From Candidatus Poribacteria bacterium (GTDB lineage Bacteria > Poribacteria > WGA-4E > GCA-2687025), in assembly GCA_028818695.1 (NCBI GenBank), contig JAPPNK010000029.1:286049-350048 (forward strand): 64,000 bases of DNA, in the 5' to 3' direction. Numbering within the stretch: position 1 is the first letter of the stretch; each line of letters starts with the position of its first letter. The translations under genes were made by a program, and so were the position numbers. The notes beneath the pieces are model-generated. The model ran no database searches. It was not told where the DNA came from and saw only the letters and a list, made by a program, of their open reading frames with translations. Positions 26,877 to 34,659 of the stretch are shown piece by piece.

Positions 26877-27767
26877 TCAGGCTTTAGGGAAAGAGCTGGC
26901 GGTTCGATTGAGAGAAACGAGCCGTTCGTATTCTGACACGACGTCGTTCTTGCGATAACCCGGAACCGCGGTGCCGTTCCGATGCGCCAGCTCTTGAAAG
27001 TCGATGCGGTAAAGCGTCTCCAACGCAGTCGGAGCTGTCGCGAGTAAGAGCATCCACTGCTTATGCCGCTCGCACTCGTCAGCGCGCAGCCGCTTGACAG
27101 CGTAATTTTGCCAGCCCTGACATGGCGCCGCAAAGTCGAACGGCATCTCAAAATACCGCTCTGCCGCCCGCGTGTTGTTATACTGCCACATCTTGAAGTC
27201 GGGATGGGAGGTCGGCTCCCGCTCCGTCTTGCGCAGGTTGAGGTACGGCGTATGCCGGCTCCATATCTGAAAAACGGTGTTGAGCGCAACCGTTCTGCCG
27301 TTCGGTTTCAGATACAGATCGCCGCGCAGGTCCGCCGAAGATTGAAGCGACAGGTCGGGCGAGGCTTGCTTTTGGGAACCCCATTTGCGAAAACAGGAGG
27401 GCAGGATAAACGCGATTGTATCCGCCATTGAGGCGGCATGGTTGATGAATGCAACGGCCGTTTTCCCCCGCTGTCCAAACGGCGGATTGCCGACGACGAT
27501 CATGCGGCTTCGCTGCCTAGAACCCGTATACTTCCAAGCAAGATAGTCGCGCTTCGGCATCCAGCTGCAATCGGGAGGCGGCGCAATGTCCATGGCGATG
27601 GTTGAGGAGGGCAAGCCCGATAAGAAGACGCCCGCGCCGGCGGACGGCTCAATATACTCAGGCGATTGGATCCCCGCGTCTGCGATGAACTGCTTCAAGA
27701 TGCCCAAACACTTCTGCGCAGTTTCAGGCGTAGTGTAAAATTGATCCAGTCCGTCGCGCATTGACAT
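26877..27767 (-). CDS. Orphan adenine-specific DNA methyltransferase-like protein
   Basis: 296 residues. The S-adenosylmethionine motif is EPSAGAGVF (with TTPETAQKC before it) and the catalytic motif IV is VVGNPPFGQRGKTA. NPPF is typical of N6-adenine or related amino-methyltransferases. FILPSCFRKWGSQKQ follows. No restriction enzyme or specificity gene is adjacent, so it looks solitary, perhaps phage-derived. The start at 27767 is chosen for the nearby GGAG; earlier and later in-frame ATGs exist (27785, 27761). A protein or RNA target cannot be excluded. Confidence 0.75.
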   Translation of the reverse strand: MSMRDGLDQFYTTPETAQKCLGILKQFIADAGIQSPEYIEPSAGAGVFLSGLPSSTIAMDIAPPPDCSWMPKRDYLAWKYTGSRQRSRMIVVGNPPFGQRGKTAVAFINHAASMADTIAFILPSCFRKWGSQKQASPDLSLQSSADLRGDLYLKPNGRTVALNTVFQIWSRHTPYLNLRKTEREPTSHPDFKMWQYNNTRAAERYFEMPFDFAAPCQGWQNYAVKRLRADECERHKQWMLLLATAPTALETLYRIDFQELAHRNGTAVPGYRKNDVVSEYERLVSLNRTASSFPKA

Positions 27768-27931
27768 ACCGCTCCGCTCTCCCATGCGCTACTGGATTAT
27801 AGGGACGCCGCCGCGCTGGGTCAAGGCTCAACGAAACCGGATGGCCATTTCCGCGCAGCATGTCAGGCGAAACGAGGATCGAGAATCCACAGAAACCGCC
27901 CGTCTCGCCAGGCGGCATGTCCAACTAAGAT

Positions 27932-28306
27932 TCAGTCCGCATATCCCATTTTTTGCTTCCACTTCTTATACCATTCTGGGTCCGCCTCGTCGTTCTCTCC
28001 TGTGAATCCCTTCTTGCGCGCCTCTGCCAACCAGCGCATTTTTCTTTTGTGCCAGCGTATTGCCTCTATCGAGCTGGCGCCGATATAACGCGACATATTA
28101 TCGAGTGTGGAGGCGCTTTTCAGATCGCTCCGCAGCTTCGCCGCCCGGACGACATGCTCCGCCTCGCGCTGCGCCGCCCGTTTCGCCTGCGCAAGCGCAT
28201 GCTCCCACGGCTCTCTTTCTTCAAGCGGATTCGGAATCGAAGAGCAGGACATGAACAAAAACAAACCCGACGATAGAAACGCGGCGCAGAATGTTGCCAA
28301 ACGCAT
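27932..28306 (-). CDS. Small lipoprotein of unknown function
   Basis: 124 residues. The signal with lipobox is LFLFMSC. The mature part is strongly helical and basic/acidic (EHALAQAKRAAQREAEHVVRAAKLRSDL), then WHKRKMRWLAEARKKGF and a Trp/Lys-rich end (WYKKWKQKMGYAD). No family known. Start at 28306 is set by GGAGAAAG upstream and by the signal. Divergent from the gene at 28405. Confidence 0.65.
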   Translation of the reverse strand: MRLATFCAAFLSSGLFLFMSCSSIPNPLEEREPWEHALAQAKRAAQREAEHVVRAAKLRSDLKSASTLDNMSRYIGASSIEAIRWHKRKMRWLAEARKKGFTGENDEADPEWYKKWKQKMGYAD

Positions 28307-28368
28307 GTTCTTTCTCCATATTGTTCCTTCATGATAATGTCCGCATGGCGGCGAGGCAATTGCCGCCC

Positions 28369-28398
28369 TTGACAGCGCCCCGTTCATCAGCGTATAGT
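28369..28398 (+). promoter_or_regulatory. Promoter, probably giving a leaderless transcript
   Basis: TTGACA (28369-28374), 18-bp spacer, TATAGT (28393-28398). The expected start of transcription (6-8 bp on) coincides with the ATG at 28405, and no Shine-Dalgarno lies before that ATG. Confidence 0.6.
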
Positions 28399-28404
28399 AT
28401 AGCT

Positions 28405-28782
28405 ATGAAACCGATACCGAACAGTCCAAGAGCCGAGTACGAACGCCTACGCGCCCGCGTTTACGCCGGGAAGCCGCGCAACGGCGCCTTAGACGATCTG
28501 ACCCGATCTGCGCCGCTGGCGGACGCCCGCTCCAAGCCCGCAAAGGGGCGCCAAGAGCTGGATGTCTGGATCGAAGTGTGCGCCCAACTTGGACTGCCGC
28601 TTCCCGAATGGACGCTTCAACAGAAACGGCAATGGAACGGTTGCGGATGGCTCGCCGTCGACTCAAACGAACTGCTGAGCGAAGAGAGCGCCTATCCGAA
28701 CATGGCGCGTCTCGTCAAAGACGCCTACGGAAACGCCTTTTTCGCGCTTTTTCAACAAGAACCGACGCTCCCAAACCGATAG
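28405..28782 (+). CDS. Hypothetical protein, probably leaderless mRNA
   Basis: 125 residues, cytoplasmic, no family recognised. It begins MKPIPNSPRAEYERLRARVYAG, is rich in Arg/Ala, and has a segment LDVWIEVCAQLGLPLPEWTLQQKRQWNGCGWLAVD with several Trp residues. The ATG sits where transcription should begin from the promoter at 28369-28398, so translation may be leaderless. It is followed 11 bp later by an exported protein gene with a strong Shine-Dalgarno. Confidence 0.6.
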   Translation: MKPIPNSPRAEYERLRARVYAGKPRNGALDDLTRSAPLADARSKPAKGRQELDVWIEVCAQLGLPLPEWTLQQKRQWNGCGWLAVDSNELLSEESAYPNMARLVKDAYGNAFFALFQQEPTLPNR

Positions 28783-28793
28783 GAGGTCGCGCG

Positions 28794-29498
28794 ATGACCC
28801 GCCTCAAACATCTGCTATGCGCCTTCGCAGCGCTCTGCGTGGCAAACGCCGCCCTCGCCGAGGTTGAACAGCTAGACCTGTACCTCTACGGCGGAATCAC
28901 CCAACGAAGCAAAAATCAGATTGTGCGCTTGGTGTCGCACTACATGCCCAAAGAGAATGTCTCGTTCCGACAGATGAAGCGCGCCGACGGCTCCATACAT
29001 CCATGGGTCACCGTCGTCGAAATCAAGCCGCAGGGATGGCCGCTCAACATCTATGACATCGTTAACCGCATTGACGACGACCGAGGCGTCAACGACGGGC
29101 GCAAGTTGTGGAAAACAGTTGTGACCGCTTCAGGCGAATTGCGCGACCATCTCGGCTTCACGCGCCGACGCATCGGGCGCCCCGCCTTCGTTCCGCTCTT
29201 TGAGCGCGGCAGCCCCGGCATTTGGACATATATGGACGCCCCGTATCCGCGCGAAAGGCTTGTCTTTCATCCGAGCTTGAAATTCGACAACCTGCGCCTG
29301 TTCAACCGCGGCAACCGCGTACGAATACAGGGGCGAATCGCCGGTTTCGATCATATCTATCCGATCGTCATTCTCACCGAATTTGAAGAGGCTGATCAGC
29401 CGGTGCCGGGTGCGCAGGTCTTGCAGTGGCGGCGGCAAATGCAAGAAGAAGTACGCAAAAGGGAACCGAGGCGAATCATCCGCCGGGAAGCCTTTTAA
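28794..29498 (+). CDS. Exported protein of unknown function
   Basis: 234 residues with a signal peptide (MTRLKHLLCAFAALCVANAALA). The mature part is beta/alpha mixed, with many basic residues and no motif I can name. Segments such as EQLDLYLYGGITQRSKNQIVRLV and IKPQGWPLNIYDIVNRIDDDRG look like a small alpha/beta domain. A C-terminal barrel-like stretch (GNRVRIQGRIAGFDHIYPIVILTEF) may be OB-like. ATAGGAGG precedes the ATG at 28794; the longer frame upstream is rejected. Confidence 0.7.
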   Translation: MTRLKHLLCAFAALCVANAALAEVEQLDLYLYGGITQRSKNQIVRLVSHYMPKENVSFRQMKRADGSIHPWVTVVEIKPQGWPLNIYDIVNRIDDDRGVNDGRKLWKTVVTASGELRDHLGFTRRRIGRPAFVPLFERGSPGIWTYMDAPYPRERLVFHPSLKFDNLRLFNRGNRVRIQGRIAGFDHIYPIVILTEFEEADQPVPGAQVLQWRRQMQEEVRKREPRRIIRREAF

Positions 29499-29521
29499 CG
29501 GATCTGCCAGCAAAGACAACA

Positions 29522-29546
29522 GGCGCTCCAAAAGCAAAGGAGCGCC
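29522..29546. terminator. Inverted repeat between convergent genes
   Basis: GGCGCTCC (29522-29529), 9-base A-rich loop, GGAGCGCC (29539-29546) in the 64-bp gap between convergent stops. A good 8-bp stem. The T-tract is poor on both sides, so its termination strength is uncertain. Confidence 0.5.
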
Positions 29547-29562
29547 CGTAATATGAGTCTGT

Positions 29563-31362
29563 TCAGTTTCCGTCCGCTTTCGCTTCTTCAAGGATGAGGC
29601 GCGCCTCTTGAAGGCGCCGTTCACGCGCCCATGCGATCGCCTGTTGACGCAGCCGATGAAGCACGCCGCGATGCTCCATATACGCCTCATGTCCATACGG
29701 CGCCTCTGGGTATTCCCAGTCGTCCGTTCGGAATAAGACCAGAGGAATCGTCCGCTCATGGTGCTTGTCGTTGACGACATTTCCAAGCGGATTCCGCCCC
29801 CAGGCATACCGAACCGCATGAACCTCCTTCACAAACGGACTGGACACCTTCAACTGCGCCTTGTCAATCTGATCGCGGCCCCGGTCGTCCTTCCCGATCT
29901 TCACATACTCCGCCGAAGCGGGGTAAAAATGGCGGTCTTCGCCTGCGACGGCAAACCCTTCAAACGGGCGCCCGTCGTTCACCAGAACAGGCCGGTCAAA
30001 CTTCACGACGGCATGATCGCCCGCAAGCTCCCACTCGATGCAGTCGGCGGGCTGCCAGCCGATATGCTCTTGATCGTAAAACTCCCCAAGCCCCCAGCGC
30101 GCGATCCGCTCGCCCAGCTCAAACTTCTTCTGCGGATGGTACCAGTTCACCTGCTGATCATACGCCGACGCGAAGCCGACATTCGGCAAAGCGCGCCACG
30201 CCATCGCCTGACCCTCGCGGATATACGGCGCCGCGTCCACCATCCGCTCCTCAAAATTTTCATGGGTCTGCGGCTGTCCGCCCGCCGTCAGCTCCACGAT
30301 TCCGAACGGCATCTCTTCGTCTCGAAACACTTCGCGCCAGTTCACAATCAGCCCCTTGAACGCCTCCGCGTAGAGCTTCGGGCGCGAATCGCCCAGCGCG
30401 TTGTTGAAGCCATGGTTGAACAGCGTCCCTTTGATGTTGAAGTTGGCATACGGCGCGACCATGCCGTTGAAGGCGGCGCCGGGACCGCCTCGGTTGAAGG
30501 CGGGGCTGGGGTCGGGGTCTGTGGGCTTGGGACGCGGCTGCTCGCCCCGTTCCTTGCGCCGTTCCGTATCCTGCTCCCACCGCTCAATCTTCATCTTCAG
30601 GTTCTCTTCAGGGTCGTACTCTTCAATGCGCTCGCGCCACATCTGCAGAAACGGCTCCGCCAACGGGATCGCCTCCAGCGCGTCTATTCGAAGCCATGCC
30701 TCCAGAGTCGTCCCGCCCCATGAAGCGTCAATGAGGCCGATCGGAACGCCCGACGCCGTATGGACGCGGCGCCCAAAGACATATCCGATCGCTGAAAAAT
30801 GGTAAGTCGACGCCGGCGTACACGGCGACCAGGCGCCTTTCAGCTCGCCGCGCGCGCCCCGCTCAGCCCATGAATCGTAATCCTCATGCCGTTCAAAGTC
30901 CTCCAGCGGTTCAGGGCAAGCCATGTGCGGTATCGTCATGAGGCGAATGTTCGGGTAATTCGCGGACGCCGTCTCCGCGTCCCCGTGGTAGACGTTGGCG
31001 ATGTTATGTTCCATGTTGCTCTGTCCGCTCAACACCCACACATCCCCAATCAGAATCTCCTTATAGGAGATCGTCTCGCCTCCGGACGAGATCGTCAGCG
31101 TTTGCGGCTCCGCGTTCACCGGCATCGGCTCCAGCTCCGCCAGCCAGTTTCCCGCCTCGTCCGCTTGGACAGTCATGTCCTGCCCCGCGAATTGAACGCG
31201 CGTCTCCGCGTTCGCCTCCGCGCTTCCCCATACTCGAATGGGGCGGTCGCGCTGAATGACCATGTAATCGCTGAAAATATGAGGCGTATAAAGGCCTGTT
31301 TTTTCCGCGCCAGCCGCTGTCATACAAAGACTCCCAATTGCCGCTATGATCGTTGCTGTCAT
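29563..31362 (-). CDS. Sialate O-acetylesterase (SGNH/CE-type)
   Basis: 599 residues. It removes O-acetyl groups from sialic acids or similar esters. The signal peptide starts at MTATIIAAIGSLCMTAAGA. Catalytic block I is WVLSGQSNMEHNI (Ser of GQSN). The domain has the usual N-terminal beta-sandwich (VIQRDRPIRVWGSAEANAETRV) and C-terminal sandwich. There is a Pro/Arg-rich insertion near 320-350 (RRKERGEQPRPKPTDPDPSP), perhaps a flexible loop. Start at 31362 is set by GGAAGGAG. It lies 71 bp after the HEAT/FG-GAP lipoprotein gene. Confidence 0.88.
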   Translation of the reverse strand: MTATIIAAIGSLCMTAAGAEKTGLYTPHIFSDYMVIQRDRPIRVWGSAEANAETRVQFAGQDMTVQADEAGNWLAELEPMPVNAEPQTLTISSGGETISYKEILIGDVWVLSGQSNMEHNIANVYHGDAETASANYPNIRLMTIPHMACPEPLEDFERHEDYDSWAERGARGELKGAWSPCTPASTYHFSAIGYVFGRRVHTASGVPIGLIDASWGGTTLEAWLRIDALEAIPLAEPFLQMWRERIEEYDPEENLKMKIERWEQDTERRKERGEQPRPKPTDPDPSPAFNRGGPGAAFNGMVAPYANFNIKGTLFNHGFNNALGDSRPKLYAEAFKGLIVNWREVFRDEEMPFGIVELTAGGQPQTHENFEERMVDAAPYIREGQAMAWRALPNVGFASAYDQQVNWYHPQKKFELGERIARWGLGEFYDQEHIGWQPADCIEWELAGDHAVVKFDRPVLVNDGRPFEGFAVAGEDRHFYPASAEYVKIGKDDRGRDQIDKAQLKVSSPFVKEVHAVRYAWGRNPLGNVVNDKHHERTIPLVLFRTDDWEYPEAPYGHEAYMEHRGVLHRLRQQAIAWARERRLQEARLILEEAKADGN

Positions 31363-31433
31363 TCGTTCAGCTCCTTCCATTTTGAGAAGAGCTTCAACCG
31401 CAAGGCTACAACAGGCGGGCGTTTTCCGCAAGC

Positions 31434-33758
31434 TTAAGGCTGGTAAACTCCGTCCCCGCGCGTACCTAGATAGCCCCCCCAGCCGACATGATTTGTCGAT
31501 GGGACGTCCAAGCCTTTCACATACAATGTGGAGACGGCGCCGTCCACAGGACCTGTGAACGCAGTCATGGCGATCTCAAGCGAGCCGTCTCCGTCCAGAT
31601 CCGCAATCAACGGCGTCCCGACCGCTCTCCCCAACAGCGGCTCTCCGACAGGCTCCAACGGTCCGCCGTCCGCGTTAAAGCGGTACAGCTGCGAACGGCC
31701 GCGCGCCGTGTCCGCAATCAGTATGAGCGCTTCGTCCATGCCGTCCCCGTCCATATCGACCGTTAGCGGAGAGGAGAAAAACGGCTCCGCCCGCTCCTCT
31801 TTCCATAACACGCGCCCCGACGCCCCGTCCACCGCCAGATAGGTTGATCCGGCGTAATGCGGCCACCGACCGATTGAAAAGCAGGCGAACAGATCGGGCG
31901 CCGCGTCCGCGTTGAACCGTCCAAATGCGGGCGTCCCCCATGTTTCGGCGGCGGAAATCGTCCGTTCCCATATAAGGCTGCCGGTCTCCGAATGAATCAG
32001 CGAAAGCCGACCGTCAAACGAAGCGACAGCGATTTTTTGATCCGCCAGCGCGGGCGGCGCGACCATCCCTTTGAATGTGATCGGCTTCAGCAGCTGAACC
32101 GAACCGCTTAAATCGCCGCGCAGGAAACTCGGTATCGAGGCTGACCAGAGCGATCCCGCTTGCGTTTCTCCGCCCGTTCCGTAGAGGATGCGCCCGTTCG
32201 CCTCATACGCTCCCATGTAGATCTCGGCGCGGTCGGTCGGTTCGGCTGAAGCATGGACGCCGCCGTCCGTCCCCTTCAGCTGGAGCAGACTCCCCGACGG
32301 CCTCGGCGCAAACGGCGGGCGCGAGGGGTCCCCTCCATGCGCGATCAGGACCGCAGGGGCGCCGTCGCCGAACTTTTCCGACATCAGTTGAGCCGTGTAG
32401 TAATTTAAGTACGATCCGCGCTTCTCTCCTGTGAATTCCCACAGCCGCTTCCCGTCGGCTCCGTCGACGGCGATGAGCGCGCCGTTTCGCCCGCCCATCA
32501 GGACATCAACAGCGCCGTCCTTGTTTAAATCGGTCAGCAGGGGCGCGCCGAACAGCTCCCCGCCCGCATCCGCATGCCACAGCTCCGCGCCGTTCCGCCC
32601 GTCGTATGCGGACAGATACCCGACGCTTGAGTAAAGATCGGCGACGCGAAATGCGCCATGCAGAACAAACTCGCCCGACAGCCGTTCCGCCCCTCGCCCG
32701 ACGACAAGATCAAGGACGCCGTCGCCGTTGAAATCAGCCGCGCGCGGCGACGAAAAACAAGCCAAATAGTCGGACGCTTCCCAACGCGCCGTTCCGTATG
32801 CGTCGGGTTTTGCTTGAACAGCTCTCTTGGCGGCGCGTTCAAAAAATAGCCGCGTCAGCCCGTTCCTGTTTTGATTTAATTTTAAAGCGTCCAGCTTTGC
32901 CGCCGCCTCGTCAGACGGTCCGAGACGCCATAGAGCGTATAACAGGGCGACGCGGACGCCGCGCTCCGCGTTCTCTTCCGCGAGATATTTCAACGCCGTT
33001 TTTTCAAGGTTCGGCGAGGGCTTCTTTAGACGCCCCAGCGCATAGGCGGCTGCTTCTTGGACAAAAGCGTCCTCGTCGTTCAACGCCGTCAGCAGAGCCT
33101 TCTCCGCCTGATCAATGCCGCGCAACGCCCCGACCGCCCTGACCGCATGAAGCCGCGCGCGCGCGTCCGCATCCTGAACGGCGTTCAAGAGAGCTCCTGC
33201 GCCGTCGATGGACGCTTCAGGATCGACGGCAGCGATCATATCGAGAGCCTGCGCCGCGCCGCGCCGTCTTTCCGCGTTCGAATCTTCTAAAGCGGACAAC
33301 AGATAACGGACGCATGGTTCGCCCAGCTCCGCCGAAAGGACGACCGCTATTCGACGCGTCAACAACTGCCGGCTTCCGATCGCCTCCACAACGAAAGCGG
33401 CGGCAGAATCGGGCGGACGCTTCATCGCCAGCAACGCAACGAGCGTTCCATGGAGGCGGTCGCCGTCCGCTCCCGCCAGATCAAGCGTCAATGTCTCGCC
33501 AACGGAACGTCCGATCTGAGCGTATGCGACAGCGGCGCGCGTTCGTATCGTCTCGTCTGAATCGCCGATCAGTTCATGCAGGCGCGCCGTTACCCGTTCA
33601 TTCCGCAAATCGGACGGCAGACGCAGACGGCGAATAGCGTTCAGTTTTGCTTCCGCCGACCCTTTCGCTAAATCGTCCAAGACGCCTTCGATCCGCTTCT
33701 CATCTTCGGAAGCGCAGCTCATGAGAGCCGCCAGCAACAACAGCGCCGCCCTTCTCAA
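31434..33758 (-). CDS. Lipoprotein with HEAT repeats and FG-GAP/PQQ-like repeats
   Basis: 774 residues. The lipobox is LLAALMSC. Residues about 25-330 are HEAT repeats (RLRLPSDLRNERVTARLHELIGD, AAYALGRL). From about 350 on come FG-GAP/VCBS-like blades with Ca-type loops (ADFNGDGVLDLVVG, TDLNKDGAVDVLMG, VDMDGDGMDEALIL, ADLDGDGSLEIAM), mixed with PQQ-like segments (GKRLWEFTGE). This suggests a beta-propeller on the cell surface joined to a protein-binding solenoid. TTG is the start; it overlaps folD's TGA (33755-33758). Binding partners are not known. Confidence 0.88.
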   Translation of the reverse strand: MRRAALLLLAALMSCASEDEKRIEGVLDDLAKGSAEAKLNAIRRLRLPSDLRNERVTARLHELIGDSDETIRTRAAVAYAQIGRSVGETLTLDLAGADGDRLHGTLVALLAMKRPPDSAAAFVVEAIGSRQLLTRRIAVVLSAELGEPCVRYLLSALEDSNAERRRGAAQALDMIAAVDPEASIDGAGALLNAVQDADARARLHAVRAVGALRGIDQAEKALLTALNDEDAFVQEAAAYALGRLKKPSPNLEKTALKYLAEENAERGVRVALLYALWRLGPSDEAAAKLDALKLNQNRNGLTRLFFERAAKRAVQAKPDAYGTARWEASDYLACFSSPRAADFNGDGVLDLVVGRGAERLSGEFVLHGAFRVADLYSSVGYLSAYDGRNGAELWHADAGGELFGAPLLTDLNKDGAVDVLMGGRNGALIAVDGADGKRLWEFTGEKRGSYLNYYTAQLMSEKFGDGAPAVLIAHGGDPSRPPFAPRPSGSLLQLKGTDGGVHASAEPTDRAEIYMGAYEANGRILYGTGGETQAGSLWSASIPSFLRGDLSGSVQLLKPITFKGMVAPPALADQKIAVASFDGRLSLIHSETGSLIWERTISAAETWGTPAFGRFNADAAPDLFACFSIGRWPHYAGSTYLAVDGASGRVLWKEERAEPFFSSPLTVDMDGDGMDEALILIADTARGRSQLYRFNADGGPLEPVGEPLLGRAVGTPLIADLDGDGSLEIAMTAFTGPVDGAVSTLYVKGLDVPSTNHVGWGGYLGTRGDGVYQP

Positions 33759-34648
33759 GAGCGCGACTCCGCCGCAAGGCGAGCCGCCGCCAGCGTGTTC
33801 GATGCGAGCATGACGCAGGTCAACGGACCGACCCCGCCAGGGACGGGCGTCAAGGCGGACGCGACCTCGCGCGCCGACTCAAAATGAACGTCGCCCACGA
33901 GCCGATAACCCTTTTTTGAGCTCGGATCGTCCACAGCGTTGATGCCGACATCGATCACAGCCGCCCCCGGCTTGATCATGTCTCCTTTAATCAATTCAGG
34001 TCGACCGGCCGCTGCGATGAGTATGTCCGCCTGTCTGGTGTGGAACGCCAGGTCGGGCGTGCCTGTATGGCAAAGCGTCGCGGTCGCGTTCGCGCGCTCC
34101 GTCTTCTGAATAAGCATGTTCATCATCGGCTTGCCGACTAGATTTGAACGTCCGACAATAACCGCATGCCGCCCCGCCGGAGCGCAGCCGATGCGATGCA
34201 GCGCTTCAAAGATTCCCTTTGGGGTGCATGGTTCATGCCGCGGCGCGCCGACGACGGATAGTCCGACATTTTCAGGATGAAATCCGTCCACATCTTTAAT
34301 TGGGTCAATCGCTTGCAGAATCTTCAACGATGCGATATGCTTAGGTAGAGGCTCTTGAATAAGGACGGCATGGACGGAGCTGTCCTCGTTCATGGCGCAT
34401 ACGGCGTCTAGCAGATCCTCCTCCGGCGTTTCAAGCGGGAGGAAAATCGTTCGGTCCCGTATTCCGACGCGGGCGCATACGCGCGTTTTTTGTCGGATAT
34501 AGGACATTGAACGCGGGTCTTTGCCGAGAGCAATCACAACAAGCGACGGCGCGATGTTGTATAATGAACAATAGTTAGACACATCATGGCGAATCGCGCG
34601 CTCAATCTCGTCGGCGATGGCGCGGCCGTCAATGATCACTGCGGACAT
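33755..34648 (-). CDS. folD: Bifunctional methylenetetrahydrofolate dehydrogenase/cyclohydrolase
   Basis: 297 residues, one-carbon metabolism: interconverts 5,10-methylene-THF, methenyl-THF and 10-formyl-THF. Motifs: SYIRQKTRVCARVGI (catalytic Lys), VDGFHPENVGL, IVGRSNLVGKPMMNML for NADP binding, and TPVPGGVGPLTCVMLASNT near the end. Length is normal. Divergent from the DUF4159 gene with only 11 bp between the two start codons; the Shine-Dalgarno AGGAGCG lies in that gap. It overlaps the downstream lipoprotein gene by 4 bp, an unusual operon partner. Confidence 0.96.
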   Translation of the reverse strand: MSAVIIDGRAIADEIERAIRHDVSNYCSLYNIAPSLVVIALGKDPRSMSYIRQKTRVCARVGIRDRTIFLPLETPEEDLLDAVCAMNEDSSVHAVLIQEPLPKHIASLKILQAIDPIKDVDGFHPENVGLSVVGAPRHEPCTPKGIFEALHRIGCAPAGRHAVIVGRSNLVGKPMMNMLIQKTERANATATLCHTGTPDLAFHTRQADILIAAAGRPELIKGDMIKPGAAVIDVGINAVDDPSSKKGYRLVGDVHFESAREVASALTPVPGGVGPLTCVMLASNTLAAARLAAESRS

Positions 34649-34659
34649 GAGGCGCTCCT

